A stretch of 64,000 nucleotides of DNA from Candidatus Leptovillus gracilis. GTDB taxonomy: Bacteria > Chloroflexota > Anaerolineae > Promineifilales > Promineifilaceae. The position numbers and the translations under genes were made by a program. Under the pieces are notes generated by a model. The model did not search any database and was not told the origin of the DNA. It was given only the letters and a program-made list of their open reading frames with translations. The stretch lies in NCBI GenBank assembly GCA_016716065.1, contig JADJXA010000008.1, positions 177,778 to 241,777 of the forward strand, read 5' to 3'. Positions 26,079-33,881 of the stretch are shown one piece after another; position 1 is the first letter of the stretch; each line of letters starts with the position of its first letter.

Positions 26079-28055
26079 ATGGTCGGCGATAAACCGATTG
26101 GCATTGTGGCCGGAGTGGGGCCGTTTGCCGGGCTGGATTTACTGGGCAAGATTTTGGCGGAAACGGCCGTTCACCGCGACCAGGACCACCTGCCCATCTA
26201 CAGCCTCTCGCAGCCAGACGAAATCCTGGACCGTACCGAATACCTGCTGGGCATCGTCGCCGAAAACCCGGCCTACGCCATCGCCGGCCAGCTGCAAAAG
26301 CTGGCGGCGATGGGGGCGCAGGTGGCCGGCATCCCCTGCAACACAGCCCACGCCGCGCCCATTTTTGATGTGATTATGGCTGAATTGCGCGCCGCCAACT
26401 GCCAGATCCACCTGCTGCACATGATCCGCGAAGTAGGCAGGCATCTGCGCGATAACCATCCGGCTATCCAAACTGTTGGCGTGCTGTCCACCACGGGCAC
26501 ATATCGGGCGCAAATCTACCCACAGATGTTGGGGGAGGTCGGCTTTATTGTGCTTGCGCCGGATGAAGCGATGCAGGCGGCGCAAATTCACCCGGCCATT
26601 TACGACCCGGTGTATGGTATCAAGGCCACCGGCGCGCCGACCAATCAGGCGCGGGCGCAGTTGATGGCCGGGGCGCGGGCGCTGCGCCAGCAAGGTGCGG
26701 AAGCCGTCATCCTGGGCTGCACGGAAATTCCGCTGGCAATTGAGACCGCGCAGATCCACGACATGATCGCCATTGACCCGACGCGCATTTTGGCGCGGGC
26801 GCTGATACGGGAAGCGAGAAGAATTTCGGATTTCGGATTGCGGATTGCGGATAAGAATCTTCCGCCGCAATCCGCAATCCGCAATATTGGAGGTTTGATG
26901 CCGCGAATACGCGAGTTGGGAATTTATGACGGCCGTCTGCCCACCGGCCCGCTGAACGCCATTACGGATGTGGTCGGGGTGGCGGTGGGGCATTTTACGC
27001 TGGTCGAGGGCGAGGGGGCGTGGACCGGACACGGCCCATTTCGCACCGGGGTGACGGTGGTTTTGCCACATCTGGGTAATCTGTATGCCGAAAAAGTGGC
27101 CGCAGCCGTCCACACCATCAACGGCTATGGCAAGGTGATCGGCTTTGAGCAGGTGCGCGAATTAGGCAACCTGGAGACGCCCATCGCCCTCACTGGCACG
27201 CTGAACGGCCCACGAGTGGCCGACGCCCTGATCAGCGTGATGATTGCCCAAAACCCGCACATTGGCCTGGGTTTTGCGGCCACCGGGCGGCAGGGTTATG
27301 CCAGCGTCAACCCGGTGGTGGGCGAGACCAGCGATGGCTTTCTGAGCGATATGCAGGCGCGACCGATTGGCGAAACGGCCGTGTACGCCGCGTTGGCTTC
27401 TGCGACCACCGGCCCGGTAGCCGAGGGCGTGGTCGGCGCGGGCACGGGCACAAGCTGTTATGGCTGGAAGGGCGGCATCGGTACCGCCAGCCGCCGCCTG
27501 CCGCCAGAACAGGGCCGGTTTATCATCGGCGCCCTGGTGCAGAGCAATTTTGGCAGCCCGGAGGAATTGACAATTGCCGGGGTGAATGTGGGGGCAAAGT
27601 TAAGGCCGGAGATCGCGGGCGGCGACAGGGGGTTAGGGACGGGGCAGGGAAACCAACCCTCAGCCCTTAATCCCCATCCCCGCAATGAAGGCTCCATCAT
27701 GGTTGTGCTGGCGACGGATGCGCCGTTGGATGCGCGGCAGTTGGGGCGGTTGTGCCGCCGGGCGGCGTTTGGGTTGGCGCGCACTGGGTCTACCGGTCAC
27801 GGGGGCAGCGGTGATTTTGTGATTGCTTTTAGTACGGCGTACCGGATTTTGGACAGGCCAGAGAAAGTGGTGGGGCAACGGCCGTTTCTCGACGAACAGC
27901 CGATCATGAGCGCCCTCTCGCTGGCTGTTATTGAGTCGGTGGAAGAGGCAATCTACAACAGCCTGCTGATGGCCCACACGGTGGTGGGGCGGGATGGCAA
28001 TACGCGCTATGGACTGCCGGCAGAGGCGGTGTTGGCCGTAATCCGTAGTCCGTAA
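26079..28055 (+). CDS. Asp/Glu racemase fused to a P1-family (DmpA-like) peptidase through a palindromic repeat
   Basis: A single 658-residue frame. Residues 1-247 are an aspartate/glutamate-racemase domain (GIVAGVGPFAGLDL, catalytic Cys in GIPCNTAHA and in ILGCTEIPL). Residues 274-658 are a P1/DmpA-type self-processing aminopeptidase (GPLNAITDVVGVAVGHF, GTGTSCYGWKGGIGTAS, GSTGHGGSGDFVIAFSTAY). The 25 residues between are encoded by a perfect 17-bp hairpin repeat (26834-26881). An ATG at 26898 has GGAGG 4 nt upstream and begins a normal P1 protein. So these were likely two genes whose intervening stop was lost when the repeat inserted; both the fusion and the internal start could be used. Substrates are unknown; D-amino-acid peptides would suit both activities. 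Confidence 0.8.
   Translation: MVGDKPIGIVAGVGPFAGLDLLGKILAETAVHRDQDHLPIYSLSQPDEILDRTEYLLGIVAENPAYAIAGQLQKLAAMGAQVAGIPCNTAHAAPIFDVIMAELRAANCQIHLLHMIREVGRHLRDNHPAIQTVGVLSTTGTYRAQIYPQMLGEVGFIVLAPDEAMQAAQIHPAIYDPVYGIKATGAPTNQARAQLMAGARALRQQGAEAVILGCTEIPLAIETAQIHDMIAIDPTRILARALIREARRISDFGLRIADKNLPPQSAIRNIGGLMPRIRELGIYDGRLPTGPLNAITDVVGVAVGHFTLVEGEGAWTGHGPFRTGVTVVLPHLGNLYAEKVAAAVHTINGYGKVIGFEQVRELGNLETPIALTGTLNGPRVADALISVMIAQNPHIGLGFAATGRQGYASVNPVVGETSDGFLSDMQARPIGETAVYAALASATTGPVAEGVVGAGTGTSCYGWKGGIGTASRRLPPEQGRFIIGALVQSNFGSPEELTIAGVNVGAKLRPEIAGGDRGLGTGQGNQPSALNPHPRNEGSIMVVLATDAPLDARQLGRLCRRAAFGLARTGSTGHGGSGDFVIAFSTAYRILDRPEKVVGQRPFLDEQPIMSALSLAVIESVEEAIYNSLLMAHTVVGRDGNTRYGLPAEAVLAVIRSP
26834..26881. 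repeat. Palindromic repeat inside a coding frame
   Basis: CGGATTGCGGATTGCGG (26834-26850) pairs perfectly with CCGCAATCCGCAATCCG (26865-26881), with a 14-nt loop. The arms are tandem copies of GGATTGC. It lies between the racemase and peptidase domains and is translated in the long frame. Confidence 0.75.
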
Positions 28056-28091
28056 ACGGAACACGGATTACGGTTTACGGAACACGCCCTA
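28056..28091. repeat. Tandem/inverted CGGA-ACACGGATTACGG repeat
   Basis: Directly after the peptidase stop: GTAAACGGAACACGGATTACGG followed by TTTACGGAACACG. The same words recur at 29578-29650 and 43484-43528, so this is a dispersed gene-end family. Confidence 0.5.
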
Positions 28092-28113
28092 TATAACGTT
28101 CTTGCACGGATGA

Positions 28114-28142
28114 TTGAATTTTACGCTGGTCTGCGCTATACT
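28114..28142 (+). promoter_or_regulatory. Promoter of the zinc-ribbon gene
   Basis: TTGAAT (28114-28119), 17-bp spacer, TATACT (28137-28142). Start expected near 28149, 34 nt before the ATG at 28183. Confidence 0.65.
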
Positions 28143-28182
28143 CCCCCAGAGTATATTGTGAAGCAAGGAGCAATACAAAACT

Positions 28183-28389
28183 ATGCCGATGTACAGTTAT
28201 GTTTGCCACGATTGTGGGCAGCCTTTTGAGAAAAAACTGCGCATGTCGGAAGCAGGCGACGCGCAGGAATGCCCTACGTGTGGCAGCCAGCACACGCGCA
28301 AATCTATTGGTGCGGTAGCCGCCGTTGGTGGCGCGTCGCGCAGCAGCATCCCGCTGAGTGTGCGGCCACCCAGCAGCCCCTTCTCTTGA
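28183..28389 (+). CDS. FmdB-type small zinc-ribbon protein
   Basis: 68 residues; AAGGAG 12 nt before ATG. The first 45 residues are the FmdB/CxxC_CXXC_SSSS ribbon: MPMYSYVCHDCG, then CPTCGS, two CxxC pairs for one zinc. The tail is Ser/Pro-rich and disordered. Members are common, often called putative regulatory proteins; function is unproven. Confidence 0.85.
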   Translation: MPMYSYVCHDCGQPFEKKLRMSEAGDAQECPTCGSQHTRKSIGAVAAVGGASRSSIPLSVRPPSSPFS

Positions 28390-28449
28390 GCGGGCGGCTG
28401 CTAGACCGGCCGTGCGCCGGTAATTGAAGAAGGGAATTTATACAAAGAA

Positions 28450-28500
28450 ACAAAGGGACAAAGGAGCAAAGTTTGTTCTTTGTGCCTTTTGTTCCTTTGT
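28450..28500. repeat. Imperfect ACAAAG hairpin before the CsoR-type gene
   Basis: ACAAAGGGACAAAGGAGC on the left is answered by CCTTTTGTTCCTTTGT on the right. Its reading as the first 26 codons of a longer CsoR frame (from TTG 28424) is therefore not credible. Confidence 0.4.
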
Positions 28501-28501
28501 A

Positions 28502-28795
28502 ATGAAAAATCTTATGAACGTACAATCAACGGCCGTAAAAGATGACATTCAGGTGCGGCTGCGCCGCATTGAAGGGCAGGTGCGCGGTGTACAGCGCATG
28601 GTGGACGAAGAGCGAGACTGCCGCGAGATTGTGCAGCAGTTGAAAGCGGTGCAGTCGGCCGTCAAGACAGCGACAAATCTGTTTTTGCAGGCGTATGCCC
28701 GTGAGTGTTTGTTGAATGACGAGGACAGTACCGCCGAAGAGCGGGCGGCGTTGGTGGATGATTTATTGAATTTGATGACAAGGATGGAAAGCTAA
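28502..28795 (+). CDS. CsoR/FrmR/CstR-family transcriptional repressor
   Basis: ATG 28502 (97 residues) or ATG 28514 (93); neither has a clear binding site. The all-helical DUF156 fold is plain: RLRRIEGQVRGVQRMVDEER, CREIVQQLKAVQSAVKTAT, YARECLL. In copper sensors the ligands are Cys-His-Cys. Here the two Cys remain (DCREI, RECLL) but the His position looks like Tyr, so a Cu(I) sensor is less likely than a thiol-based one (sulfide/persulfide or aldehyde type). The stop overlaps the OsmC start (TAATG), so it probably controls that gene. Confidence 0.82.
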   Translation: MKNLMNVQSTAVKDDIQVRLRRIEGQVRGVQRMVDEERDCREIVQQLKAVQSAVKTATNLFLQAYARECLLNDEDSTAEERAALVDDLLNLMTRMES

Positions 28796-29222
28796 TGGCA
28801 CATCGTAAAACAGCGACCCTGCGTTGGACAGGCGAAGACACGAATTTTGTGACGACGCTGGGGGCAGGGTATCAGGTTTTATTTAAAGCGCCACAAGCCG
28901 ACGAGACGGGCGGCAGCCCGATGGAGTTCTTTTGGCCGGGGTAGCTGGCTGTACCGGCGTTGATGTGGTGTCGATCTTGAAGAAGATGCGCCAGGATGTG
29001 CAGGATTTGACGGTGTTTATTGATGGCGACCGGGCTGGGGAGTATCCGATGGTTTATACGGACGTGAAGATTGTCTACACCATCAAGGGCAAGGGGATTG
29101 ACTCAACGGCCGTAGAAAAAGCCATCGAACTCTCCATGACCAAATACTGTTCGGCCAGCATCACTTTCAAGCGGGCCGGAGTGCATGTGACCACAGAATA
29201 TGTGATTGAGGAAGTTGGTTAG
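28795..29222 (+). CDS. OsmC-family thiol peroxidase, frameshifted
   Basis: ATG 28795 overlaps the repressor stop. The first 49 codons (RKTATLRWTGEDTNFVTTLG, SPMEFF) stop at 28942. The frame from 28932 (AGVAGCTGVDVVSILKK, then CSASITFKRAG) supplies the rest. One missing T in the run TTCTTTT (28928-28934) would restore FFLAGVAGCTG, exactly the OsmC pattern, with redox Cys in GVAGCTGVDV and KYCSASI. About 142 residues when repaired. OsmC proteins reduce organic hydroperoxides or handle thiols, which fits a thiol-sensing repressor next door. Confidence 0.8.
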
Positions 29223-29257
29223 GTGAGTGGGTTATACAAACCCGCAACAGGCAAACA

Positions 29258-29285
29258 AAAAACGCCCACTTGTGTGGGCGTTTTT
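29258..29285. terminator. Bidirectional terminator after osmC-like gene and small RNA
   Basis: AAAAACGCCCAC-TTGT-GTGGGCGTTTTT: 12-bp stem with A and T tracts on both sides. It serves the + strand OsmC gene and the minus-strand RNA described next. Confidence 0.85.
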
Positions 29286-29512
29286 GCGTTAATAAAGAAA
29301 CCCCGGTGAGGGACATAAGTCGGGGGGATGGTCAATAAGGAGGCGTTTGTATGTTTATTGAATCTCTTAGCGGCCGACGACAGATGTTGGCTCCGGCCTC
29401 ATGATACCGCCGAAAGCGAGCTGGCACACCAGAGGAGATTCGGTAACGCGCTTTTGACCCCGCTTATGTATCAACCGGGGTAATATGGAAACGGAAATTG
29501 TTAATGTGTTCT
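29258..29512 (-). ncRNA. Candidate rod-shaped structured small RNA (6S-like layout)
   Basis: Six collinear helices pair across the region: 29300-307 with 29474-481, 313-319 with 463-469, 321-325 with 458-462, 332-335 with 454-457, 343-347 with 445-449, 360-366 with 435-441. An apical part includes 29372-376 with 394-398 and CTGG-CACA-CCAG (29421-29432). All these pairs are Watson-Crick. On the minus strand a promoter precedes it and a strong terminator follows, giving about 255 nt. An irregular rod with an asymmetric middle bulge is how 6S RNA looks, but identity is not shown. On the + strand the same DNA contains AAGGAGG and a 17-codon ORF (29351-29404), which may be chance. Confidence 0.45.
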
Positions 29513-29518
29513 ACTTGC

Positions 29519-29548
29519 ATTATAGATGGTGGGGGAAACGGCCGTCAA
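29519..29548 (-). promoter_or_regulatory. Minus-strand promoter of the candidate small RNA
   Basis: Read on the minus strand: TTGACG (29548-29543), 18-bp spacer, TATAAT (29524-29519); start near 29512. The spacer carries a copy of ACGGCCGT. Confidence 0.55.
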
Positions 29549-29577
29549 TCCCCCATCGCCTTAAAATTTGCGGGTGG

Positions 29578-29650
29578 CTTCCGTGTTCCGTGTTCCGTGT
29601 TCCGTTTACGGCTTACGGCTTACTGTTTACGGTTTACGGCTCACGGCTTC
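29578..29650. repeat. Tandem CGTGTTC/TTTACGG/CTTACGG repeats
   Basis: CGTGTTCCGTGTTCCGTGTTC followed by variants of TTTACGGCTTACGGC to 29650, just before the R2lox stop. The words match 28056-28091 and 43484-43528 in the other orientation. Confidence 0.6.
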
Positions 29651-29654
29651 CGCC

Positions 29655-30554
29655 TCATCCATCATTCTGGTCAATAACGGCCTGGGTGACGCGGTAGATG
29701 TCGTCCAGAGTAGCGCCGCGGGCGCGTTCGACGCGGGCGATGCGTTTTTGGAATTGCGCTGTGGCGTAGTCTATAAATTCCGACTCTTGTAAGCCAAAGG
29801 GAATGGGGTCGTAGCAGTCGAAGGCGTCGCCGATGACACCCAGTCCAGGAATGAGCAGCTCATTCATCGTCTCTTCGACCACATCCCACAGGCTGTCGTC
29901 TTGGGCGACCAGGCGAGAGATGAGGAAGATGCCGTAGGCGATGTGGCGCGATTCGTCTTGCTTGAGCAAGTGGATGCCCTGCCGCGCGCCGGGCATCAGG
30001 TTATTGCGTTCCAACACGGTGAAGTAAGAATGGTAGCCGGTCTCCGCCAACATACCTTCGACAAGCAGATTGTAGGTAACGGCCGCTTTCACCTGGGCGG
30101 CCGGGGAAACGTCCTGCCTGAGGGCCTGAAGCGTCTGGGGTAAGGTCTCGTAGAATATCGTGCGATAGTTGGGGGTGTGGTAATGGCTCAGGTCGAAGGA
30201 CGTGCCGGTAACAGTGTCCAGGAAGCGGTGAAAGAAGTCGGTGTGTTTGGCTTCCTCAAAGAGGAAAGTGGTGAGGTACATCTCTTCTTCCAGGCGGCCT
30301 TCCTGGGCGATGACCTGGATCAGGGGCAGCAAGTCCAATGTAACGGCCTCTTCGCCCGCCTGGAAAAGGGCCGTCAGCCGCAGGAGCAGGTCTTGCTCGT
30401 CGGCAGCCAGATTTTGCCAGTCGGTGATGTCCTGGCGGAAATCAATGTCGCTGGGGTTCCAGATGCCGAACTTTTTGGCCTTTTCGTACAGGCGCATGGG
30501 GGGGATGTCGCGGTTGAGGCCGCGCGTCGTAGTGACGAAAGATTCATGTAACAT
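29655..30554 (-). CDS. R2-like ligand-binding oxidase (R2lox)
   Basis: 299 residues from ATG 30554, which has AGAGGAG 7 nt upstream; the frame continues open to 30767 without a start signal. Ferritin-like carboxylate ligands: Glu in QAGEEAVTLD, EEAKHTDFF (E-x-x-H), Glu in NLLVEGMLAETGY, and DESRHIAYG (E-x-x-H). The Val of EEAVTL and the Tyr of AETGYHSY fit the R2lox Val-Tyr crosslink. Such enzymes hold a Mn/Fe centre and a fatty-acid-like ligand; the physiological reaction is not settled. It lacks the ribonucleotide-reductase tyrosyl-radical chain, and no nrdA lies nearby. Confidence 0.85.
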   Translation of the reverse strand: MLHESFVTTTRGLNRDIPPMRLYEKAKKFGIWNPSDIDFRQDITDWQNLAADEQDLLLRLTALFQAGEEAVTLDLLPLIQVIAQEGRLEEEMYLTTFLFEEAKHTDFFHRFLDTVTGTSFDLSHYHTPNYRTIFYETLPQTLQALRQDVSPAAQVKAAVTYNLLVEGMLAETGYHSYFTVLERNNLMPGARQGIHLLKQDESRHIAYGIFLISRLVAQDDSLWDVVEETMNELLIPGLGVIGDAFDCYDPIPFGLQESEFIDYATAQFQKRIARVERARGATLDDIYRVTQAVIDQNDG

Positions 30555-30760
30555 GGTTGGTCTCCTCTGGCTAAATGGGGAGCGGTTGGGCTGTGTATGT
30601 TCAGGCCCCCGGATTGGGAAAAAGTTGATAGCGCCTGATTTTAGCCGGTTCAGCAGCAGCAGGCGAGAGTTGGATGGGCTGCTCGCGTCCGGTTTTACCC
30701 GGCGTCGTTTTAGGATAAACTTGGGCGCTGTTTGAAACCTTTGCAGGGAAAGATAGATCA

Positions 30761-30955
30761 ATGACAAAACGACAATTAGGATATGCGTTTATTGCTTTGG
30801 GCGCGTTGGCGGCCGTTGGTTCTTTTGCCAACGACGTGCTGGGTGGTGGCAGTTTTCAGGGTATTGGGCCGACGCAGCGGCTGGCGCTGCTGGCCGCCGG
30901 GGCCATCATCCTGGTGGGTCTGACGCTGCTGCCCCTGGGGGACCGCCCGGCATGA
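30761..30955 (+). CDS. Small two-helix membrane protein
   Basis: 64 residues: helices LGYAFIALGALAAVGSFA and LALLAAGAIILVGLTLLPLG. It overlaps the next gene by 4 bp (ATGA at 30952), so it is coupled to a multi-helix GT-C-like protein and may be its small subunit. No family recognised. The GGAAAGA near 30745 is a weak binding site. Confidence 0.65.
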   Translation: MTKRQLGYAFIALGALAAVGSFANDVLGGGSFQGIGPTQRLALLAAGAIILVGLTLLPLGDRPA

Positions 30956-32604
30956 GCGATGAATCTGTTACGATGGCAGGGGGGTCAACGGCCGTTTCCC
31001 TGCCCACCAAGCTCGTTTTTTACCTGCCCCGCGTCCTCATCGGCCTGGCTTTGGCCGCCTTCGTCGGCTATTTTATCGTCTACGCCATTTACGCCTACCG
31101 CCTCTTCCAATTCCCCTTCGATTATGATCAGGGCGAAGGGTTCGAGTTGATGGATACCCTGCTGTTCAGCCAGGGCCAATGGCCGTACCGCGACAACAAT
31201 ACCTATCCATTTTACTCCTCCAATTACCCGCCGCTGTTCCATGTGGTCATTGTGCCGCTGGTCTGGTTGTTTGGCCCGCAGTATTGGACCGGCCGGCTGG
31301 TCTCTTACCTGGGCACGCTCATCACCGCCGCAGCTATTGGTTATGCCGTGCAGCGCGAAGGCAAACGGTGGTGGCTGTCGGCGTTGGCGGGGTTGGCGTT
31401 TCTGGCATCCAATTACGTTTACCACGTGGGGCCGCTGTTCCGGCAGCATATGTTCATGGTGATGTTCGAGACAGTGGCGGTGGTATTGATGGCGGCAACG
31501 ATTGCCAAAGAAGAGGCGACGGGGAAGCGGTTGAACGGCCGTCTTCTGGTTGTCATGCTCCTGCTTCTGGCCGCCGGCTATACCAAGCAGCTTGCGTATG
31601 CCACCGTGGCCGCTGTCTTCATCTTCTTCTTCATCCGCCAGCCCAAACGGGCGGTGCTGTGGGCTGTTCCCTTTGCCCTGGTGACCGGCCTCATCTTTTT
31701 GTGGATTGATTGGTCCACCAACGGCATGTGGCTGCTCAACACCGTCACCGCCAACCTGAATCCGTTCATCCGCGAGCAGGCCATTGGCCTGTTCCGGCAG
31801 TGGTTCACACTGCACACCGTTCTCGCTGTGACGGCGCTGCTGTTTGCCGTTTACCAATTGTATTTCGAGCGGCTGTCGCTGTATGCCATCTGGTTTGTGG
31901 CGGCGGTATTAAACAGCGTGACGGCCGGTAAATGGGGCGCGGGCGAGTCTTATTTTGCCACGGCCATTGCCGCGAGCTGCATTCTGACCGGACTGGCATT
32001 TTATCGCGTGGTGGCGTGGGCGGAAAAGCGAGACGGCCGTCGCCTGATTGGCTGGCAAACGGCCGTACTCACGGCCATCGGCCTGCTGTTTCTCATCCAG
32101 GCCAACAAAATGTTCCACATGCCCACAGACGTGCCCGCCCTACGGACCATCGCCGCCGCGCTGGGCAAACCCACCGAGGTGTGGATTGCGCCGCAGACCT
32201 CTTGCTCCGCCCCACGCGACCCGGAGATGATCCCCTATGTAGATTCGGCCGGGGTCTCCCTATTGGGCCGCCCACCCAATGCCGCGGACACGGCCGCCGG
32301 GATTCAGATCGCCAATTTTGTCGCCGCCGGGCAAACGGCCGCCTTCGCCGAAGACGCCGGGTTCAACTTTTACGTGGGCCGCGACATTGTTACCAATCCG
32401 ACGCAGCTTCTCAATCTGTACAACAACAATCAGGTGGATTTGACGGAAATGTTGGCAATGCTGGACGCGCAGGCGTTTGATTCAGTTGTCCTGCGGGCGC
32501 AGTTTTACCCGCCGCCCGTGCTGGATGTAATTGGGCAGCGCTACGAGACGGTGGAACTGGTGCAGATGAACGGCTTCGTCTACTGCCTGATGCGTCCGCG
32601 TTAG
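30952..32604 (+). CDS. Multi-helix membrane protein, GT-C glycosyltransferase-like
   Basis: 550 residues with about eleven membrane helices in the first 400 (LIGLALAAFVGYFIVYAIYA, LAVTALLFAVYQLYF). The first outside loop has the acidic stretch FDYDQGEGFELMD near residue 60, in the place of the DxD/ExD-type catalytic loop of GT-C (PMT/ArnT-like) enzymes, followed by SSNYPPLFH. The C-terminal 150 residues are soluble (EVWIAPQTSC, NFYVGRDIVTNP). Probable lipid-linked-sugar transferase; donor and acceptor cannot be read from sequence. Confidence 0.75.
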   Translation: MSDESVTMAGGSTAVSLPTKLVFYLPRVLIGLALAAFVGYFIVYAIYAYRLFQFPFDYDQGEGFELMDTLLFSQGQWPYRDNNTYPFYSSNYPPLFHVVIVPLVWLFGPQYWTGRLVSYLGTLITAAAIGYAVQREGKRWWLSALAGLAFLASNYVYHVGPLFRQHMFMVMFETVAVVLMAATIAKEEATGKRLNGRLLVVMLLLLAAGYTKQLAYATVAAVFIFFFIRQPKRAVLWAVPFALVTGLIFLWIDWSTNGMWLLNTVTANLNPFIREQAIGLFRQWFTLHTVLAVTALLFAVYQLYFERLSLYAIWFVAAVLNSVTAGKWGAGESYFATAIAASCILTGLAFYRVVAWAEKRDGRRLIGWQTAVLTAIGLLFLIQANKMFHMPTDVPALRTIAAALGKPTEVWIAPQTSCSAPRDPEMIPYVDSAGVSLLGRPPNAADTAAGIQIANFVAAGQTAAFAEDAGFNFYVGRDIVTNPTQLLNLYNNNQVDLTEMLAMLDAQAFDSVVLRAQFYPPPVLDVIGQRYETVELVQMNGFVYCLMRPR

Positions 32605-32612
32605 TCGGTGGT

Positions 32613-32641
32613 CAGTGTTCAGTGTTCCGTACTGAACACTG
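32613..32641. terminator. CAGTGTTCAGT hairpin between convergent genes
   Basis: CAGTGTTCAGT (32613-32623) pairs perfectly with ACTGAACACTG (32631-32641), loop GTTCCGT, with further imperfect copies of the same word either side (GAATACTGGTCACTG). Likely shared 3' end signal and member of the gene-end repeat group. Confidence 0.5.
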
Positions 32642-32672
32642 AATACTGGTCACTGATTCCTCAGACCAACGC

Positions 32673-33767
32673 CTAAAGCAGTTTCCCCAGCGCGCCTGCC
32701 AAATGGTCAATCTGCGTCGGGGTGTGGCTGGCGAAGATGGCAATGCGCAAGGCGCCGCCATCCGGTACGCTGGTATAGCGGGTGGAGTGGGCCACCAGGA
32801 TGTCCTGGTCGAAAAGACGGGCCTGAATGCGCGCCAGGTCCAAACCAGGCTGCTGCGTCAGGCAGAGAATGGGGACCGGCGTCTCGGCCAGCGGCCAGCC
32901 CAGGGCGCGAATGGCGCGGCGGGCATGGGTCACGTTGGTTTGCAATTGGCGGCGCAGCGAGTCATCATGGCGCAGCAGGTTGAAGGCGGCTGTGGCGGCA
33001 GCAGCGGCCGGAAGTGGTGGACGGCTGGCCCCTTCTTGTACATTGGCGTAGGCGGACAGTTCGCCTATCAGCGCGGCGCTGCCGACGACGAAGCCGCCAT
33101 ATGCGCCCAACGCTTTGCTGAGGGTGTGGCCGGTGAAGCATTGGGCCGTATCGGTTATGCCAAAATGCTCCAGCGTGCCCCGGCCGTTTTGCCCCAACAC
33201 CCCGGTGGCATGGGCATCGTCCAGGCAGAGCAGGCCATCATACGGCCGTATCGCCGCCAACAGCTCCCCCACCGGCGCAATCGCCCCAGACACCGGAAAG
33301 ACGCCATCGGTCATGATGCACGGCCGTTCCCCAGCCCGCAGTTCTTGTTTACATAACTGTGCCAGATGGTCCGCATCCAGGTGGCGATAAGCGTGCAGCG
33401 GCTTACCGGCCGTGCGCGCCCCATCCCATACGCTGTAATGGGCCTGCTCATCCACAAAAATCCGTTCGTAACGAGTTTGCAAGCCCTGAGACAGGATGGC
33501 GTTGCCCAGGTAGCCCGAAGCATAATACAACATCTTCGCCGCGCCAAAATAGGCGCAGGCCGCTTCCTCCAATTGGCGGTAGATGGGATGGCTGCTGCCA
33601 AAACCGCCGGAATTCGCCAGACCATAAGTTGTCAGGGCGTTCACGGCCGCCTGCCTGACAACGGGGTGGTTTTGCAGCCCCAGATAGCCACAACCGGCAA
33701 AATAATCTACGAGACGGCCGTTCATCACCGTCTGCGCTCCCATTGGCCCCTGCATGTCGTAATCCAT
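32673..33767 (-). CDS. AONS/KBL-family PLP aminoacyl transferase (BioF-like)
   Basis: 364 residues. Fold-type I alpha-oxoamine synthase pattern: DYFAGCGYLGLQNHP, NSGGFGSSHPIYRQLE, DEQAHYSVWDG, CLDDAHATGVLG (cofactor Asp and His) and HTLSKALGAYGGF with the Schiff-base Lys near 220. Members condense an acyl-CoA with an amino acid: BioF (pimeloyl, alanine), Kbl (acetyl, glycine), or sphingolipid-type. No biotin genes lie nearby and the N-terminus is short, so 8-amino-7-oxononanoate synthase is only one option. Confidence 0.82.
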   Translation of the reverse strand: MDYDMQGPMGAQTVMNGRLVDYFAGCGYLGLQNHPVVRQAAVNALTTYGLANSGGFGSSHPIYRQLEEAACAYFGAAKMLYYASGYLGNAILSQGLQTRYERIFVDEQAHYSVWDGARTAGKPLHAYRHLDADHLAQLCKQELRAGERPCIMTDGVFPVSGAIAPVGELLAAIRPYDGLLCLDDAHATGVLGQNGRGTLEHFGITDTAQCFTGHTLSKALGAYGGFVVGSAALIGELSAYANVQEGASRPPLPAAAAATAAFNLLRHDDSLRRQLQTNVTHARRAIRALGWPLAETPVPILCLTQQPGLDLARIQARLFDQDILVAHSTRYTSVPDGGALRIAIFASHTPTQIDHLAGALGKLL

Positions 33768-33790
33768 TCCCTACCACCTGAATCCTGTTT

Positions 33791-33819
33791 TTGCGCTTGT
33801 AAAACAGACGTTATACAAT
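33791..33819 (+). promoter_or_regulatory. Promoter and dyad upstream of the copper chaperone
   Basis: TTGCGC (33791-33796), 17 bp, TACAAT (33814-33819). Ten bases on, CTCAAAAT (33829-33836) and ATTTTGAG (33854-33861) form a dyad in the leader, which could be an operator or a hairpin. Confidence 0.45.
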
Positions 33820-33881
33820 GATATATATCTCAAAATCTATCACATCTTCACATATTTTGAGAAGATGGAGGAGCGTGTACG

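Noticed and set aside
28424..28501. N-terminal extension of the CsoR-type protein from TTG 28424
   Set aside because: The extension is encoded by an ACAAAG hairpin and is absent from the family.
29351..29404. 17-codon ORF with AAGGAGG on the + strand
   Set aside because: It sits inside the rod-shaped RNA helices, and the promoter evidence favours the minus strand. It is mentioned but not called.
29300..29481. T-box, tmRNA, RNase P or SRP RNA
   Set aside because: None of the conserved words of these RNAs is present; only a rod-like fold is seen, so I left the family open.
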